Positions 1 to 7,421 of a stretch of 64,000 bases of DNA are shown piece by piece. Numbering within the stretch: position 1 is the first letter of the stretch; every line of letters begins with the position of its first letter. The stretch covers positions 79,656-143,655 of the forward strand of contig JACRCZ010000147.1 in the NCBI GenBank assembly GCA_016218765.1, written 5' to 3'. The position numbers were made by a program, and so were the translations under genes. The notes under the pieces were generated by a model. It was not told where the DNA came from and made no database searches. It saw only the letters and a program-made list of their open reading frames with translations. This DNA is from Deltaproteobacteria bacterium. Its GTDB lineage: Bacteria > Myxococcota_A > Polyangia > DRWM01 > JAAZOP01.

Positions 1-1
1 G

Positions 2-493
2 CTGTTCGGGGGGCCGCTGCGGCCGGGGCGGATCGTGGACGTCGAGGGTCGGGTGCTGGGGGAACACCGCGGCTGCCACCGCTTCACGGTCGGGCAGCGC
101 CATCGTCTCGGCGTGGCCCTGGGTCGCCGTGCCTACGTGGTGGAGATCCGGCCCGAGCGGGACGAGGTGGTGGTCGGGGGGTTCGGGGACCTGGAGTGCG
201 ACGGCGTGGTCGCCAAGGGGGTGCGCTGGCTGGTGGAGCCGCCGCACGGGCCGCTGCGGGTCCTCGCGCAGACGCGCTACCGCATGCCGGTGGTGGAGTC
301 GGAGGTCAGGCCGGCGGAAGGGCAGGGCGCCGAGGTGCTGTTCGCGCGTCGCGCGGCGGGAGTCGCGCCGGGGCAGGCCGTGGTGTTCTACGAGGGCGAC
401 CGGGTGCTGGGCGGGGGCTGGATCGAGCGGCGACTGGGCGGGTCCCCGAGCACCGTTCCTGAACAGCGTTCCTTGACCGATCGGGGTCCGTAG
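2..493 (+). CDS. mnmA: tRNA-specific 2-thiouridylase MnmA, C-terminal part
   Basis: The 5' end lies before the window; about 163 C-terminal residues are present, read from base 2. MnmA inserts sulfur at U34 of Lys, Glu and Gln tRNAs, using ATP and a persulfide relay in the cytoplasm. The visible part is the family's central and C-terminal beta-barrel region: G-x-IVD-x-x-G-x-VLGEHRG, then FTVGQRHRLGVA, YVVEI and VVVGG, followed by the end domain with QTRYRMPVVE and the closing APGQAVVFYEGDRVLGGGWI. The PP-loop and both catalytic cysteines are off the window. The last ~20 residues after GGWIERR are not conserved. The TTGACC promoter box of the next gene lies within its last codons. Confidence 0.93.
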   Translation: MFGGPLRPGRIVDVEGRVLGEHRGCHRFTVGQRHRLGVALGRRAYVVEIRPERDEVVVGGFGDLECDGVVAKGVRWLVEPPHGPLRVLAQTRYRMPVVESEVRPAEGQGAEVLFARRAAGVAPGQAVVFYEGDRVLGGGWIERRLGGSPSTVPEQRSLTDRGP

Positions 494-501
494 CCTACCC
501 T
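473..501 (+). promoter_or_regulatory. Predicted promoter of the 541 lipoprotein gene
   Basis: TTGACC (473-478), 17-bp spacer, TACCCT (496-501). It belongs to the recurring TTGAC-N17-YAnnnT set in this window. The predicted start of transcription near 508 leaves about 33 nt of leader. The -35 box is inside the 3' end of mnmA. Confidence 0.55.
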
Positions 502-540
502 GAATTCGACGCCGGGGAGCGCCGGCGGGAGGTTTCGCAC

Positions 541-2952
541 ATGGCGACGTCGCGCGTGCGCATGGGTGTGTGGTTGGCGGTCCTGCTCGTACCCGCGGCA
601 TGTGCCACCGGCGGCGCGGGGAGTTCCGACTTCGCCGGCGAGGGTGCGGAAGCCGGCGACGACACCGGCGGCGGCGCGGACGGGGATGCCGACGAGGACG
701 GCGGCGCGGACGCCGACGAGGACGGCGGCGCGGACGCCGACGAGGACGGCGGCGCGGACGCCGACGAGGACGGCGGCGCGGACGGGGACGGGGACGCCGG
801 CGGCGAGCCGTGCACGACCACCGCCGAGTGCGACGACGGGGTGGATTGCACCGTGGACACCTGCGACGACCTCGCGCACGTCTGCGTCCACGCTGCGGAC
901 GACGCCGGATGCGACGACGGCAATCCGTGCACGTCCGGCGAGTACTGCGATCCGGCGAGCGGGTGCGCGGCGGGCGAGCCGATCGACTGCGGCGACGGCA
1001 TCGATTGCACGCGCGACGAGTGCCAGCCGATGACGGGCGAGTGCGTGAACACGCCGGCGCACGAGCGGTGCACGCCGCCCGAGCTGTGCCGGCCGGAGGA
1101 CGGGGGATGCGCCGTCCCGCCGCCGTGCGAGTCGCACGTCGACTGCGACGACGGCAACCCGTGCAACGGCAGCGAGCTGTGCGACCCCGAGTTCGGGTGC
1201 CAGGCGGGCACGCCCGTGGACTGCGACGACGGCGTCATCTGCACCGCCGATCTGTGCGACCCCCTGACGGCCGGCTGCTCGCACGAGCCGGAGGACTGGC
1301 GCTGCGAGGACGGGAACGCCTGCAACGGCCACGAGGTCTGCCATGCCTCGTCCGATTGCCAGCCGGGCACGCCGATCTCCTGCTCGGACGGCGTCCCGTG
1401 CACCGAGGACTCCTGTGACTTCGCGACCGGTGACTGTTCCCATGTCGCCAACGACTCCCGCTGCGACGACGCCCGGTACTGCAACGGCGCCGAACGCTGC
1501 GACCCGGGCCTGGGCTGCATCGGCGGCGCGGTTCCCGCGTGCTCCGACGGCATCGCCTGCACCTTGGACGCTTGCGACGCGGGGACCGATGCCTGCACGC
1601 ACACGCCGAACAGCGCCCTGTGCTCGGACGGCCTGTTCTGCAACGGCGCCGAGGTCTGCTCGGGCGGCGTCGGCTGCGGCCCCGGAACGCCTCCCGTGTG
1701 TTCGGACGCCCTCGCCTGCACCACCGACCGCTGCGATCCCGCCGCCTCCGGGGGCGCCGGCGCCTGCGTCGGCACCTCCCCGGATCGCGACGGCGACACG
1801 TACGGCGACGCCGCCTGCATCGGCACCGACTGCAACGACGGATCCTCCGGCGTCCATCCCGGGGCGACGGAGGCGTGCAACGGCACCGACGACGACTGCG
1901 ACGGCACCACGGACGAGACCTTCTCCTGTCCCGCCGGCTCCTCCCGGAGCTGCACGCTCGGCCCGTGCACCGGCAGCCAGGCCTGCGGCCTGTCGTGCAC
2001 CTGGGGCTCCTGCGTGGTGTCAAGCGCCGAGGTCTGCAACGGGCTGGACGACAACTGCAACGGCTCGTCGGACGAGGGTTACGCCTGCCGGCTCGGCGCT
2101 GTCCAGGCGTGCAGCGTCGGCGCGTGCCCCGGGTTCCAGACGTGCGTCGCCGGTTGCGTGTGGGGCTCGTGCACGGCGTCGGCGAGCGAGGTGTGCAACG
2201 GCGCCGACGACGATTGCGACGGGGTCACGGACGAGGGCTTCGGCTGCATCGTCGGGCGGACGCAGTCCTGCACGCTCGGCTCGTGCGTCGGCTCGCAGAC
2301 CTGCCAGCCGGGCTGCTTCTGGGGTTCCTGCGCGGTCGGCACGCCCGAGACGTGCAACGGCATGGATGACAACTGCAACGGGTCGACCGACGAGATCTTC
2401 ACCTGCCGGCTGGGGTCGATCGCGGCCTGCACGAACACGTGCGGCATCGGCGGCTCGCAGACCTGCGCCGGGCCGTCGTGCACCTGGGGCTCCTGCTGCT
2501 CCGCCTCGGAGGTGTGCGGCAACTCGTGCGACGACAACTGCAACGGCAGCACCAACGAGGGCTGCTGCGTGGGCGGCAGCTCCAGCTTCACCTTCCCCGA
2601 CGGCGGCGACCCGTACGGCATCGTCTGGTACCCGTACATGTGGAACTACGGCGACTACTGGCAGGGGACGCGCTCGACGTCGGTCGCGTGTGCCACCTCC
2701 GTCACGTTCACGCTGCAGGCCTCGGAGACGTACCTCTCGTGCGACGTGCTGTCGCTGCGCGTGCTGATCAACGGCACGCAGGTGGGGACCTTCGACTTCC
2801 CGATCGGCGTCTGGGCCACGACGCGGAGCTTCTCCTTCGCGGCGATCTACGGACCGACCTACACGATCCGGCTGGAGGAGACCAGGACGGTCGCCGGCGG
2901 GTGCGGTTCCGTGGCCATGGCGCTCAACAGCTCCTGGTGGACGATCAACTGA
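541..2952 (+). CDS. Large Cys-rich lipoprotein with MopE-type repeats
   Basis: 803 residues. The N-terminus is a lipoprotein signal with the lipidated Cys predicted at 21 (VPAAC). Residues ~37-87 are an Asp/Glu/Gly/Ala spacer that includes a perfect DEDGGADA repeat. Residues ~90-420 hold two alternating Cys motifs: DDG-x-x-CT-x-D-x-CD (six copies) and DDG-N-x-C-NGxE-x-CDP-x-x-GC (five copies). From ~425 to 690 come five C-NG-x-DD-(D/N)C-(D/N)G-x-(S/T)DE units, the metal-binding motif found in many MopE-like Myxococcota proteins. The last ~110 residues form a Cys-poor, aromatic-rich domain I do not recognise. An outer-membrane or cell-surface role is likely from the architecture; any bound metal (Ca or Cu) is inference. 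It is convergent with the next gene, with the two stop codons inside the palindrome CTGAGCTCAG. Confidence 0.85.
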   Translation: MATSRVRMGVWLAVLLVPAACATGGAGSSDFAGEGAEAGDDTGGGADGDADEDGGADADEDGGADADEDGGADADEDGGADGDGDAGGEPCTTTAECDDGVDCTVDTCDDLAHVCVHAADDAGCDDGNPCTSGEYCDPASGCAAGEPIDCGDGIDCTRDECQPMTGECVNTPAHERCTPPELCRPEDGGCAVPPPCESHVDCDDGNPCNGSELCDPEFGCQAGTPVDCDDGVICTADLCDPLTAGCSHEPEDWRCEDGNACNGHEVCHASSDCQPGTPISCSDGVPCTEDSCDFATGDCSHVANDSRCDDARYCNGAERCDPGLGCIGGAVPACSDGIACTLDACDAGTDACTHTPNSALCSDGLFCNGAEVCSGGVGCGPGTPPVCSDALACTTDRCDPAASGGAGACVGTSPDRDGDTYGDAACIGTDCNDGSSGVHPGATEACNGTDDDCDGTTDETFSCPAGSSRSCTLGPCTGSQACGLSCTWGSCVVSSAEVCNGLDDNCNGSSDEGYACRLGAVQACSVGACPGFQTCVAGCVWGSCTASASEVCNGADDDCDGVTDEGFGCIVGRTQSCTLGSCVGSQTCQPGCFWGSCAVGTPETCNGMDDNCNGSTDEIFTCRLGSIAACTNTCGIGGSQTCAGPSCTWGSCCSASEVCGNSCDDNCNGSTNEGCCVGGSSSFTFPDGGDPYGIVWYPYMWNYGDYWQGTRSTSVACATSVTFTLQASETYLSCDVLSLRVLINGTQVGTFDFPIGVWATTRSFSFAAIYGPTYTIRLEETRTVAGGCGSVAMALNSSWWTIN
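691..786 (+). repeat. 24-bp in-frame tandem repeat, four copies
   Basis: Four near-identical 24-bp units (691-714, 715-738, 739-762, 763-786), each encoding DEDGGADA; only the last unit has changes at its end. It forms the acidic spacer behind the lipidated Cys of the 541 gene. Near-identity at synonymous positions points to recent slippage or expansion. Confidence 0.9.
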
Positions 2953-2954
2953 GC

Positions 2955-4679
2955 TCAGGTTCCCGTGAGGAACGCGAGGTACGCTTCCGCCGATAATTCC
3001 GTCCCCGTCGCCTCGCGCACCCGGACCGTCCACTCCCGCGTCTCGCCGTCCGACCACAGCGCCTCGCGCAGGAACGCGCCGACGGCAGGGTCGTCGAGCC
3101 ACCCCTCGCCGAACCGCTCGCGCACCGCCTGCAGGACCTGCGCCGCGATCAGATCGGCCAGAACGTAGTTCTGCATGTAGCACGGATACGCCGCGAGGAA
3201 CGCGGTCGCCGCCCAGGTCGCCGGCGCGTCCGCGGGCCTCACGATGCCCAGGAACCGCTCGGCCGTCTCGCGCTCGACCCCATCCACGTCGGTCCCCTCC
3301 CGGTACAGCGCGCGCTCCAGCGCCACGTCGGCCAGGTGCGAGCGCAGCGCGACGAGCGAGCGGGCCCGCCACAAGGCCAGGAAACGCTCGATTTCCTCCG
3401 TCGTGAGATCGGTCCGCCGCTCCAGGAACGCGCGGTCGCCGACGAGCAGCCCGAGCAACTCGGCCATCCCTTCCGCGTACGCCGGCACGCTGGCTCCCGC
3501 CAGCCATTCGTAGCCTTTCAGAATCGGCGAGCGGACCGCGGTGCCGACGCCCTGGAGCGCGTGGCCGGTCTCGTGGAAGAGCGTCCCCCAGACGCGCCAG
3601 CCGGGCAGCGGGTTGATCATCATGCGCACGTCGTCGGGGATCGAGACCGCCAGCGTCTGCCCGCCGTAGCCGAAGTCGCCCTCCTTGCGGCGGATCGGCA
3701 GCGACTCCAGCTCGATGCCGATGCCGAGCAACGTCTCGGTGAGCGCGGGCAGCGCCCGCTCCTTCGGCCACCGGTCGTCGGGGATCGTGCCGAGCTTCTC
3801 GATGAGCCACGGCACGTCCCACGGGGCGAGCGTCGCGGCGGGGTCGCCTCCCGCCTCGCGCCCGCGCCGCAGGACATCCGCCCACGCCTCCGCCGTCCGC
3901 TCGTCCAGCTCGCGCAGCAGCGGATCGAGCATGTCCGGCGGCAGTCCCTCGGCGCCCAGCATTGCCTCGGCGTACGTCCCGCCACCCTGCCGCGTCGCCG
4001 CGTCCTTTCGCAGCGACACGAGGCTCAGGGTGTCCTCCACAACCTCACGGTGGAGGTCGGCGCGCAGCTCCACGACCAGGCGCCGCTCGGCCGGATCGTC
4101 GGAGCGGGAAAGGCGCGAGAGGTCGGAACGCGACCAGGTCCGGTCGCCCCGCACGAACGCGTGCTCGTTGACGCGGCGCTCCAGATCGGTGCGCAGGCGG
4201 ACCGCCTCCGGGTCGCCGTCGAGCCGCCACGCGCTCTCGCAGCGGCGCCAGATCTCGACCCGCCGGGCGAGGACCGGGTCGTCGCCGGGCGTGCGGCACG
4301 CGGCGAGCGCGGGGCCGGCGCGCTCGAACAGCGGGCCGAATTCCGCGCGCACGATCGCCGGATCCTCGACCGTCGCGCCCTCCTCCTCCCCGACGTACGA
4401 GAGCCAGGTCGCGGCGCCCAGGCGCCGCGCGAGCGCCTCGTACTCCTCCTCGAGCGCGTCAAGCGCGCTGCAGGGGTCGTTCACGGACGGCACTCCTTCC
4501 GGCGGACGCGGCCCTTCGGGACCGCCGCAGGCGACCAGCAGCAGAAGACAGGAACCACCGATGGATACCGATGAGCAGGGAAATCCGGCTCGACCAGCCG
4601 CCGCTCCTTCCGCACTCCCCGCTCTTTCCGCACTTTCCCGCTCTTCCCGCACTCCCCGCTCTTCCCGCACTCCCCGCAC
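2955..4679 (-). CDS. Gluzincin zinc metallopeptidase (M3/M2-like), probable lipoprotein
   Basis: Up to 574 residues. The zinc site is HETGH at ~369-373 in LFHETGHALQG, with the third Glu ligand likely in AYAEGMAELLG about 30-34 residues later; this arrangement fits M3/M2-type peptidases. The start is ambiguous. The frame encodes a good lipobox (LLLLVAC, Cys ~51), but the only start codons before it are GTGs inside a purine-rich minisatellite (GTG at 4679, 8 nt after the M20 stop). A second GTG at 4484 has a strong GGAAGGAG ribosome site and would give a ~509-residue cytoplasmic enzyme. I keep the long form because the lipobox is unlikely by chance. Downstream of, and probably co-transcribed with, the M20 gene. 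Substrate unknown. Confidence 0.75.
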   Translation of the reverse strand: MRGVREERGVREERESAERAGSAEGAAAGRAGFPCSSVSIGGSCLLLLVACGGPEGPRPPEGVPSVNDPCSALDALEEEYEALARRLGAATWLSYVGEEEGATVEDPAIVRAEFGPLFERAGPALAACRTPGDDPVLARRVEIWRRCESAWRLDGDPEAVRLRTDLERRVNEHAFVRGDRTWSRSDLSRLSRSDDPAERRLVVELRADLHREVVEDTLSLVSLRKDAATRQGGGTYAEAMLGAEGLPPDMLDPLLRELDERTAEAWADVLRRGREAGGDPAATLAPWDVPWLIEKLGTIPDDRWPKERALPALTETLLGIGIELESLPIRRKEGDFGYGGQTLAVSIPDDVRMMINPLPGWRVWGTLFHETGHALQGVGTAVRSPILKGYEWLAGASVPAYAEGMAELLGLLVGDRAFLERRTDLTTEEIERFLALWRARSLVALRSHLADVALERALYREGTDVDGVERETAERFLGIVRPADAPATWAATAFLAAYPCYMQNYVLADLIAAQVLQAVRERFGEGWLDDPAVGAFLREALWSDGETREWTVRVREATGTELSAEAYLAFLTGT

Positions 4680-4680
4680 T
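4604..4680 (-). repeat. Purine-rich minisatellite, unit GTGCGGGAAGAGCGGG
   Basis: About four degenerate copies of a 15-18 nt unit (read on the minus strand) sit between the M20 gene and the metallopeptidase. The same unit recurs at 10331-10384 and 17763-17810. Here it is open in the frame of the peptidase and supplies GTG codons. Confidence 0.75.
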
Positions 4681-4686
4681 TGTTCC

Positions 4687-5925
4687 CTACGCCTGCAGCA
4701 TGACGTGGGTCATGACCTTGGCGTCGCCCAGGATGTTGGAGAGGATGACGTACTCGTTCGGGCCGTGCATCGTCTCGTCCATGCGGGCCCAGACGGCCGC
4801 GGGGGCGCCGCCGCGGCGGAGGTGGGCGGCGACGGTGCCGCCGCCGATGCCCATCGGCTTCGCGGCGACGCCGTAGACCTTCTGCACCGCCTTGATCAGG
4901 GAGGTGACGACGGGGGCGTCGACGGGGGTCGGGGGGGCGGCGTTGTCGCGCTGCACGATGTCGACGGTCGTCCTGGTGCCCATCTTGCGGTCGGTCTGGC
5001 CGCAGATCGTCTTGACGCGCCGGAGCACCTTCGTGATGTCGTACTCGGGCAGCACGCGGCAATCGACGTAGAACACGTCCTCCCCCGGGATCGTGTTCAC
5101 GTTGGGCACGTTCGCCTCGTGCTTCGTCGGCTCGAAGGTCGAGATCGGCGGGTCGAACACCTCGTTGCGCGCGCCGAACTTCTTGTACAGCGAGCCCAGC
5201 TTGACGATCGTGTGCGCCGCGGCGACGTGGGCGTTGATCCCCTTCTCGGGCGTCGAGCCGTGGCACTGCTTGCCCTGCGTCGTGATCTTGAGCCAGACGA
5301 TGCCCTTCTCCGCGACCTCGACCATCGACCCGTCCGGCAGCCCGCCGTCGGGGACGATCACGATGTCCTCCGGACGGAACATGCCCTTGTTCTTCTTCAG
5401 GAGGTACTGGATGCCGTAGACGCTCCCCGTCTCCTCGTCCGCGACGAAGAGCAGGGCGACGTCGAAGGCCGGCACGGTCGTCGTCTCCAGCATCGCCTTG
5501 GCCGCCAGGAGAGACGCCACGATGCCTTGCTGGTTGTCCTCCACGCCGCGCCCGTAGACCTTGTCCCCGTCCACCCGCGCCTCGAACGGCGGCGAGTCCC
5601 ACTTCTTGAGGTCGCCCTCCGGGACGATGTCGAGGTGGCTCATGATCCACACGGTCCGATCGTGCGACGCGCCGGAGATCCGCGCGATCAGGTTCGGCCG
5701 CACCCCGCCGTCGGCTTCCGGGTCCGGCGCGTCGATCCGCTCGAGCTGCTTGATGCCGAGCCCGCGCAGGTACTCCTCGACGGCGAGGCACCGGGCCAGC
5801 TCGCCCTTGCCGCCGCTCTTCGGGCAGATTGCCGGGATCGCCGTCAGCTTCTTCTCCAGCGCGATCGCCTCGTCCCGGTATCCATCGATCTTCGCCGCCA
5901 CCGTCTCGAATGCGGTTCCGTTCAT
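4687..5925 (-). CDS. M20-family metallohydrolase (dipeptidase/deacylase type)
   Basis: 412 residues from an ATG preceded by an AGGAGGAG ribosome site. M20 enzymes use two zinc ions to cleave amide bonds in small peptides or acylated amino acids. Metal and catalytic residues are visible: H97 and D99 in MSHLD, the bridging Asp in YGRGVEDNQQG, the EE pair in VADEETGS, and a later Asp in IVPDGG. The inserted dimerisation domain follows, with a C-terminal HLRRGG. The opening TAIPAICPKSGGKGE and GVEDNQQG signatures match the YgeY-like M20 branch rather than ArgE or DapE; substrate not assignable. First gene of a probable two-gene minus-strand unit with the zinc peptidase. Confidence 0.85.
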   Translation of the reverse strand: MNGTAFETVAAKIDGYRDEAIALEKKLTAIPAICPKSGGKGELARCLAVEEYLRGLGIKQLERIDAPDPEADGGVRPNLIARISGASHDRTVWIMSHLDIVPEGDLKKWDSPPFEARVDGDKVYGRGVEDNQQGIVASLLAAKAMLETTTVPAFDVALLFVADEETGSVYGIQYLLKKNKGMFRPEDIVIVPDGGLPDGSMVEVAEKGIVWLKITTQGKQCHGSTPEKGINAHVAAAHTIVKLGSLYKKFGARNEVFDPPISTFEPTKHEANVPNVNTIPGEDVFYVDCRVLPEYDITKVLRRVKTICGQTDRKMGTRTTVDIVQRDNAAPPTPVDAPVVTSLIKAVQKVYGVAAKPMGIGGGTVAAHLRRGGAPAAVWARMDETMHGPNEYVILSNILGDAKVMTHVMLQA

Positions 5926-6022
5926 CTCCTCCTCCTTCCTCGCTCCTCGCGCGCGACCTTCCAGCCGGCGGGCCCGACGATAGCGCCGTGCCGGGACGGG
6001 CGGCAACCCCATTCCGTTGCTG

Positions 6023-6051
6023 TTGATCCACGGATTTCTCCCGCGTAGGCT
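6023..6051 (+). promoter_or_regulatory. Predicted promoter of upp (leaderless)
   Basis: TTGATC (6023-6028), 17 bp, TAGGCT (6046-6051). The upp ATG at 6059 is only 7 nt past the -10 box, so transcription should begin at or next to the start codon. No Shine-Dalgarno site fits in that space. Confidence 0.6.
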
Positions 6052-6058
6052 TCCCGGC

Positions 6059-6682
6059 ATGTTCCACGTCGTCGAGCATCCCCTGGTGCAGCACAAGCTC
6101 GGCATCCTGCGGGCCGCGGACACGAGCACCGCGAAGTTCCGCGAGGTGACGCGCGAGATCACCAACCTCCTCAGCTACGAGGCGACCAAGGACCTCGACA
6201 CGGAGGAGGCGACCGTCCAGGGCTGGGCCGGCCCGGTCCGCGTCCGCCAGATCCTGGGCAAGAAGGTCGCCGTCGTCCCCATTTTGCGTGCCGGCATCGG
6301 CATGCTCCAGGGCGTCCTCGACCTCATCCCCGCGGCCCGCGTCAACGTCGTCGGCCTGTACCGCAACGAGGAAACCCTGGAGCCCGTGCAGTACTACAAG
6401 AAGTTCAACGCCGACATCGCCGAGCGTTTGGCCATCGTCCTGGACCCGATGCTCGCCACGGGCCATTCCTTCGCGGCGACCGTCGAGATGCTCCGTGCCG
6501 CGGGGTGCACGACGATCCGCGGGCTGTGCCTGGTCGGCGCGCCCGAGGGCATCGGGCTCCTGGAGCGCACGCACCCCGAGGTCGAGATCTTCGCGGCTTC
6601 GCGCGACGAGCGGCTGAACGACCGCGGCTACATCCTCCCCGGCCTCGGCGACGCCGGCGACCGGCTGTTCGGCACGAAGTGA
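6059..6682 (+). CDS. upp: Uracil phosphoribosyltransferase
   Basis: 207 residues, the usual Upp length. It converts uracil and PRPP to UMP in pyrimidine salvage. Family features: start MFHVVEHPLVQHKLGILR, the conserved TREI and LLSYEAT segments, ILRAGIGM, the PRPP-binding loop VLDPMLATG at ~126-134, and the C-terminal uracil loop with YILPGLGDAGDR. The start at 6059 is chosen because the family N-terminus begins there; an upstream in-frame start at 6017 would precede the promoter. The stop codon overlaps the next start (TGATG), so it is probably translationally coupled to the acyltransferase gene. Confidence 0.95.
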   Translation: MFHVVEHPLVQHKLGILRAADTSTAKFREVTREITNLLSYEATKDLDTEEATVQGWAGPVRVRQILGKKVAVVPILRAGIGMLQGVLDLIPAARVNVVGLYRNEETLEPVQYYKKFNADIAERLAIVLDPMLATGHSFAATVEMLRAAGCTTIRGLCLVGAPEGIGLLERTHPEVEIFAASRDERLNDRGYILPGLGDAGDRLFGTK

Positions 6683-7314
6683 TGCGCCGCACGTGGCGGC
6701 TCGTGCTCGCGTGGCTCGTCGCGCTCGCCGCGCGCCTGCTCGTCCGCACCCTGCGCGTCCGGCTCGTCGGCGAGCGTCCGCAGACGCTGCCGCATCCGTG
6801 CATCTATGCCTTCGCGCACGGGCGGCAGGCGCCGCTGCTCCGGTTCCCCCGGCCGCGCACGGCGATCGTCTCCAGCCTGAGCGATGACGGGCGGCTGCAG
6901 GCGCGCGTGATGCGGCGGTTCGGATTCGAGGTGATCGACGGCTCCAGCTCGCGCGGCGGCCCGGCGGCGCTGGCCGGGGCGCTGGGGCGTCTCGCCGCCG
7001 GCAAGGATCTCGCCGTCGCGGTCGACGGTCCGCGCGGCCCTCGCGCCGTGGTCAAGCCGGGCGCCGTCTTCCTCGCCGCGCGCTCCGGCGCGCCGATCGT
7101 CCCCTTGTCCGCGGCCTGCACGCGGGCCTGGCGCTTCCGCCGCTCCTGGGACGGTTTCGTCCTCCCCAAGCCCTTCGCGCGCGTGACCATCGTGGCAGGA
7201 GAACCGCTGGTCGTGTCCCGGGACCTGCCGCTCGCCGCGCTCGAGGGCCCGCGCGCGACCCTGGAGGCCGAGTTGGGACGGCTGGCCGTCGCCGCGGAAG
7301 ACGACGCGGCTTGA
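6682..7314 (+). CDS. DUF374-type lysophospholipid acyltransferase
   Basis: 210 residues. The ATG overlaps the upp stop by one base. One N-terminal hydrophobic segment (LVLAWLVALAARLLV) anchors it in the inner membrane. The rest resembles the DUF374 branch of glycerolipid acyltransferases: IYAFAHGRQ in place of the classical NHxxxxD, the SLSDDGRL and GSSSRGG region, AVDGPRGPR (acceptor loop), KPGAVFLAARSGAPIVPL, and a C-terminal segment carrying the VSRDLP-type end. Members acylate lipid A or lipid precursors; the exact acceptor here is unknown. Coupling to upp has no obvious metabolic reason. Confidence 0.82.
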   Translation: MRRTWRLVLAWLVALAARLLVRTLRVRLVGERPQTLPHPCIYAFAHGRQAPLLRFPRPRTAIVSSLSDDGRLQARVMRRFGFEVIDGSSSRGGPAALAGALGRLAAGKDLAVAVDGPRGPRAVVKPGAVFLAARSGAPIVPLSAACTRAWRFRRSWDGFVLPKPFARVTIVAGEPLVVSRDLPLAALEGPRATLEAELGRLAVAAEDDAA

Positions 7315-7333
7315 CCCGGCCGACCGCGCGGCT

Positions 7334-7397
7334 GCTCGACCGCTCGCTTCCCCCTCCGGCCGCTCGCCTCCTCCCGCGCCCGCTCGACCGCTCGCTT
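7334..7397. repeat. Intergenic direct repeat between convergent genes
   Basis: The 16-mer GCTCGACCGCTCGCTT occurs at 7334-7349 and again at 7382-7397 (period 48), in a pyrimidine-rich C/T/G stretch between two convergent genes. Nothing codes here. CGCTAGCG just beyond (7420-7427) is a small palindrome over the stop codon of the minus-strand gene. Confidence 0.6.
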
Positions 7398-7421
7398 TCC
7401 CCGCGACCGTTCGCTCTCCCG

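Noticed and set aside
691..786. CRISPR-like array
   Set aside because: The 24-bp units are contiguous without spacers and are in frame in a coding region.
495..2060. Long minus-strand open frame opposite the 541 gene
   Set aside because: Ser/Pro/Gln-rich shadow of the DDG/Cys repeats without a ribosome site.
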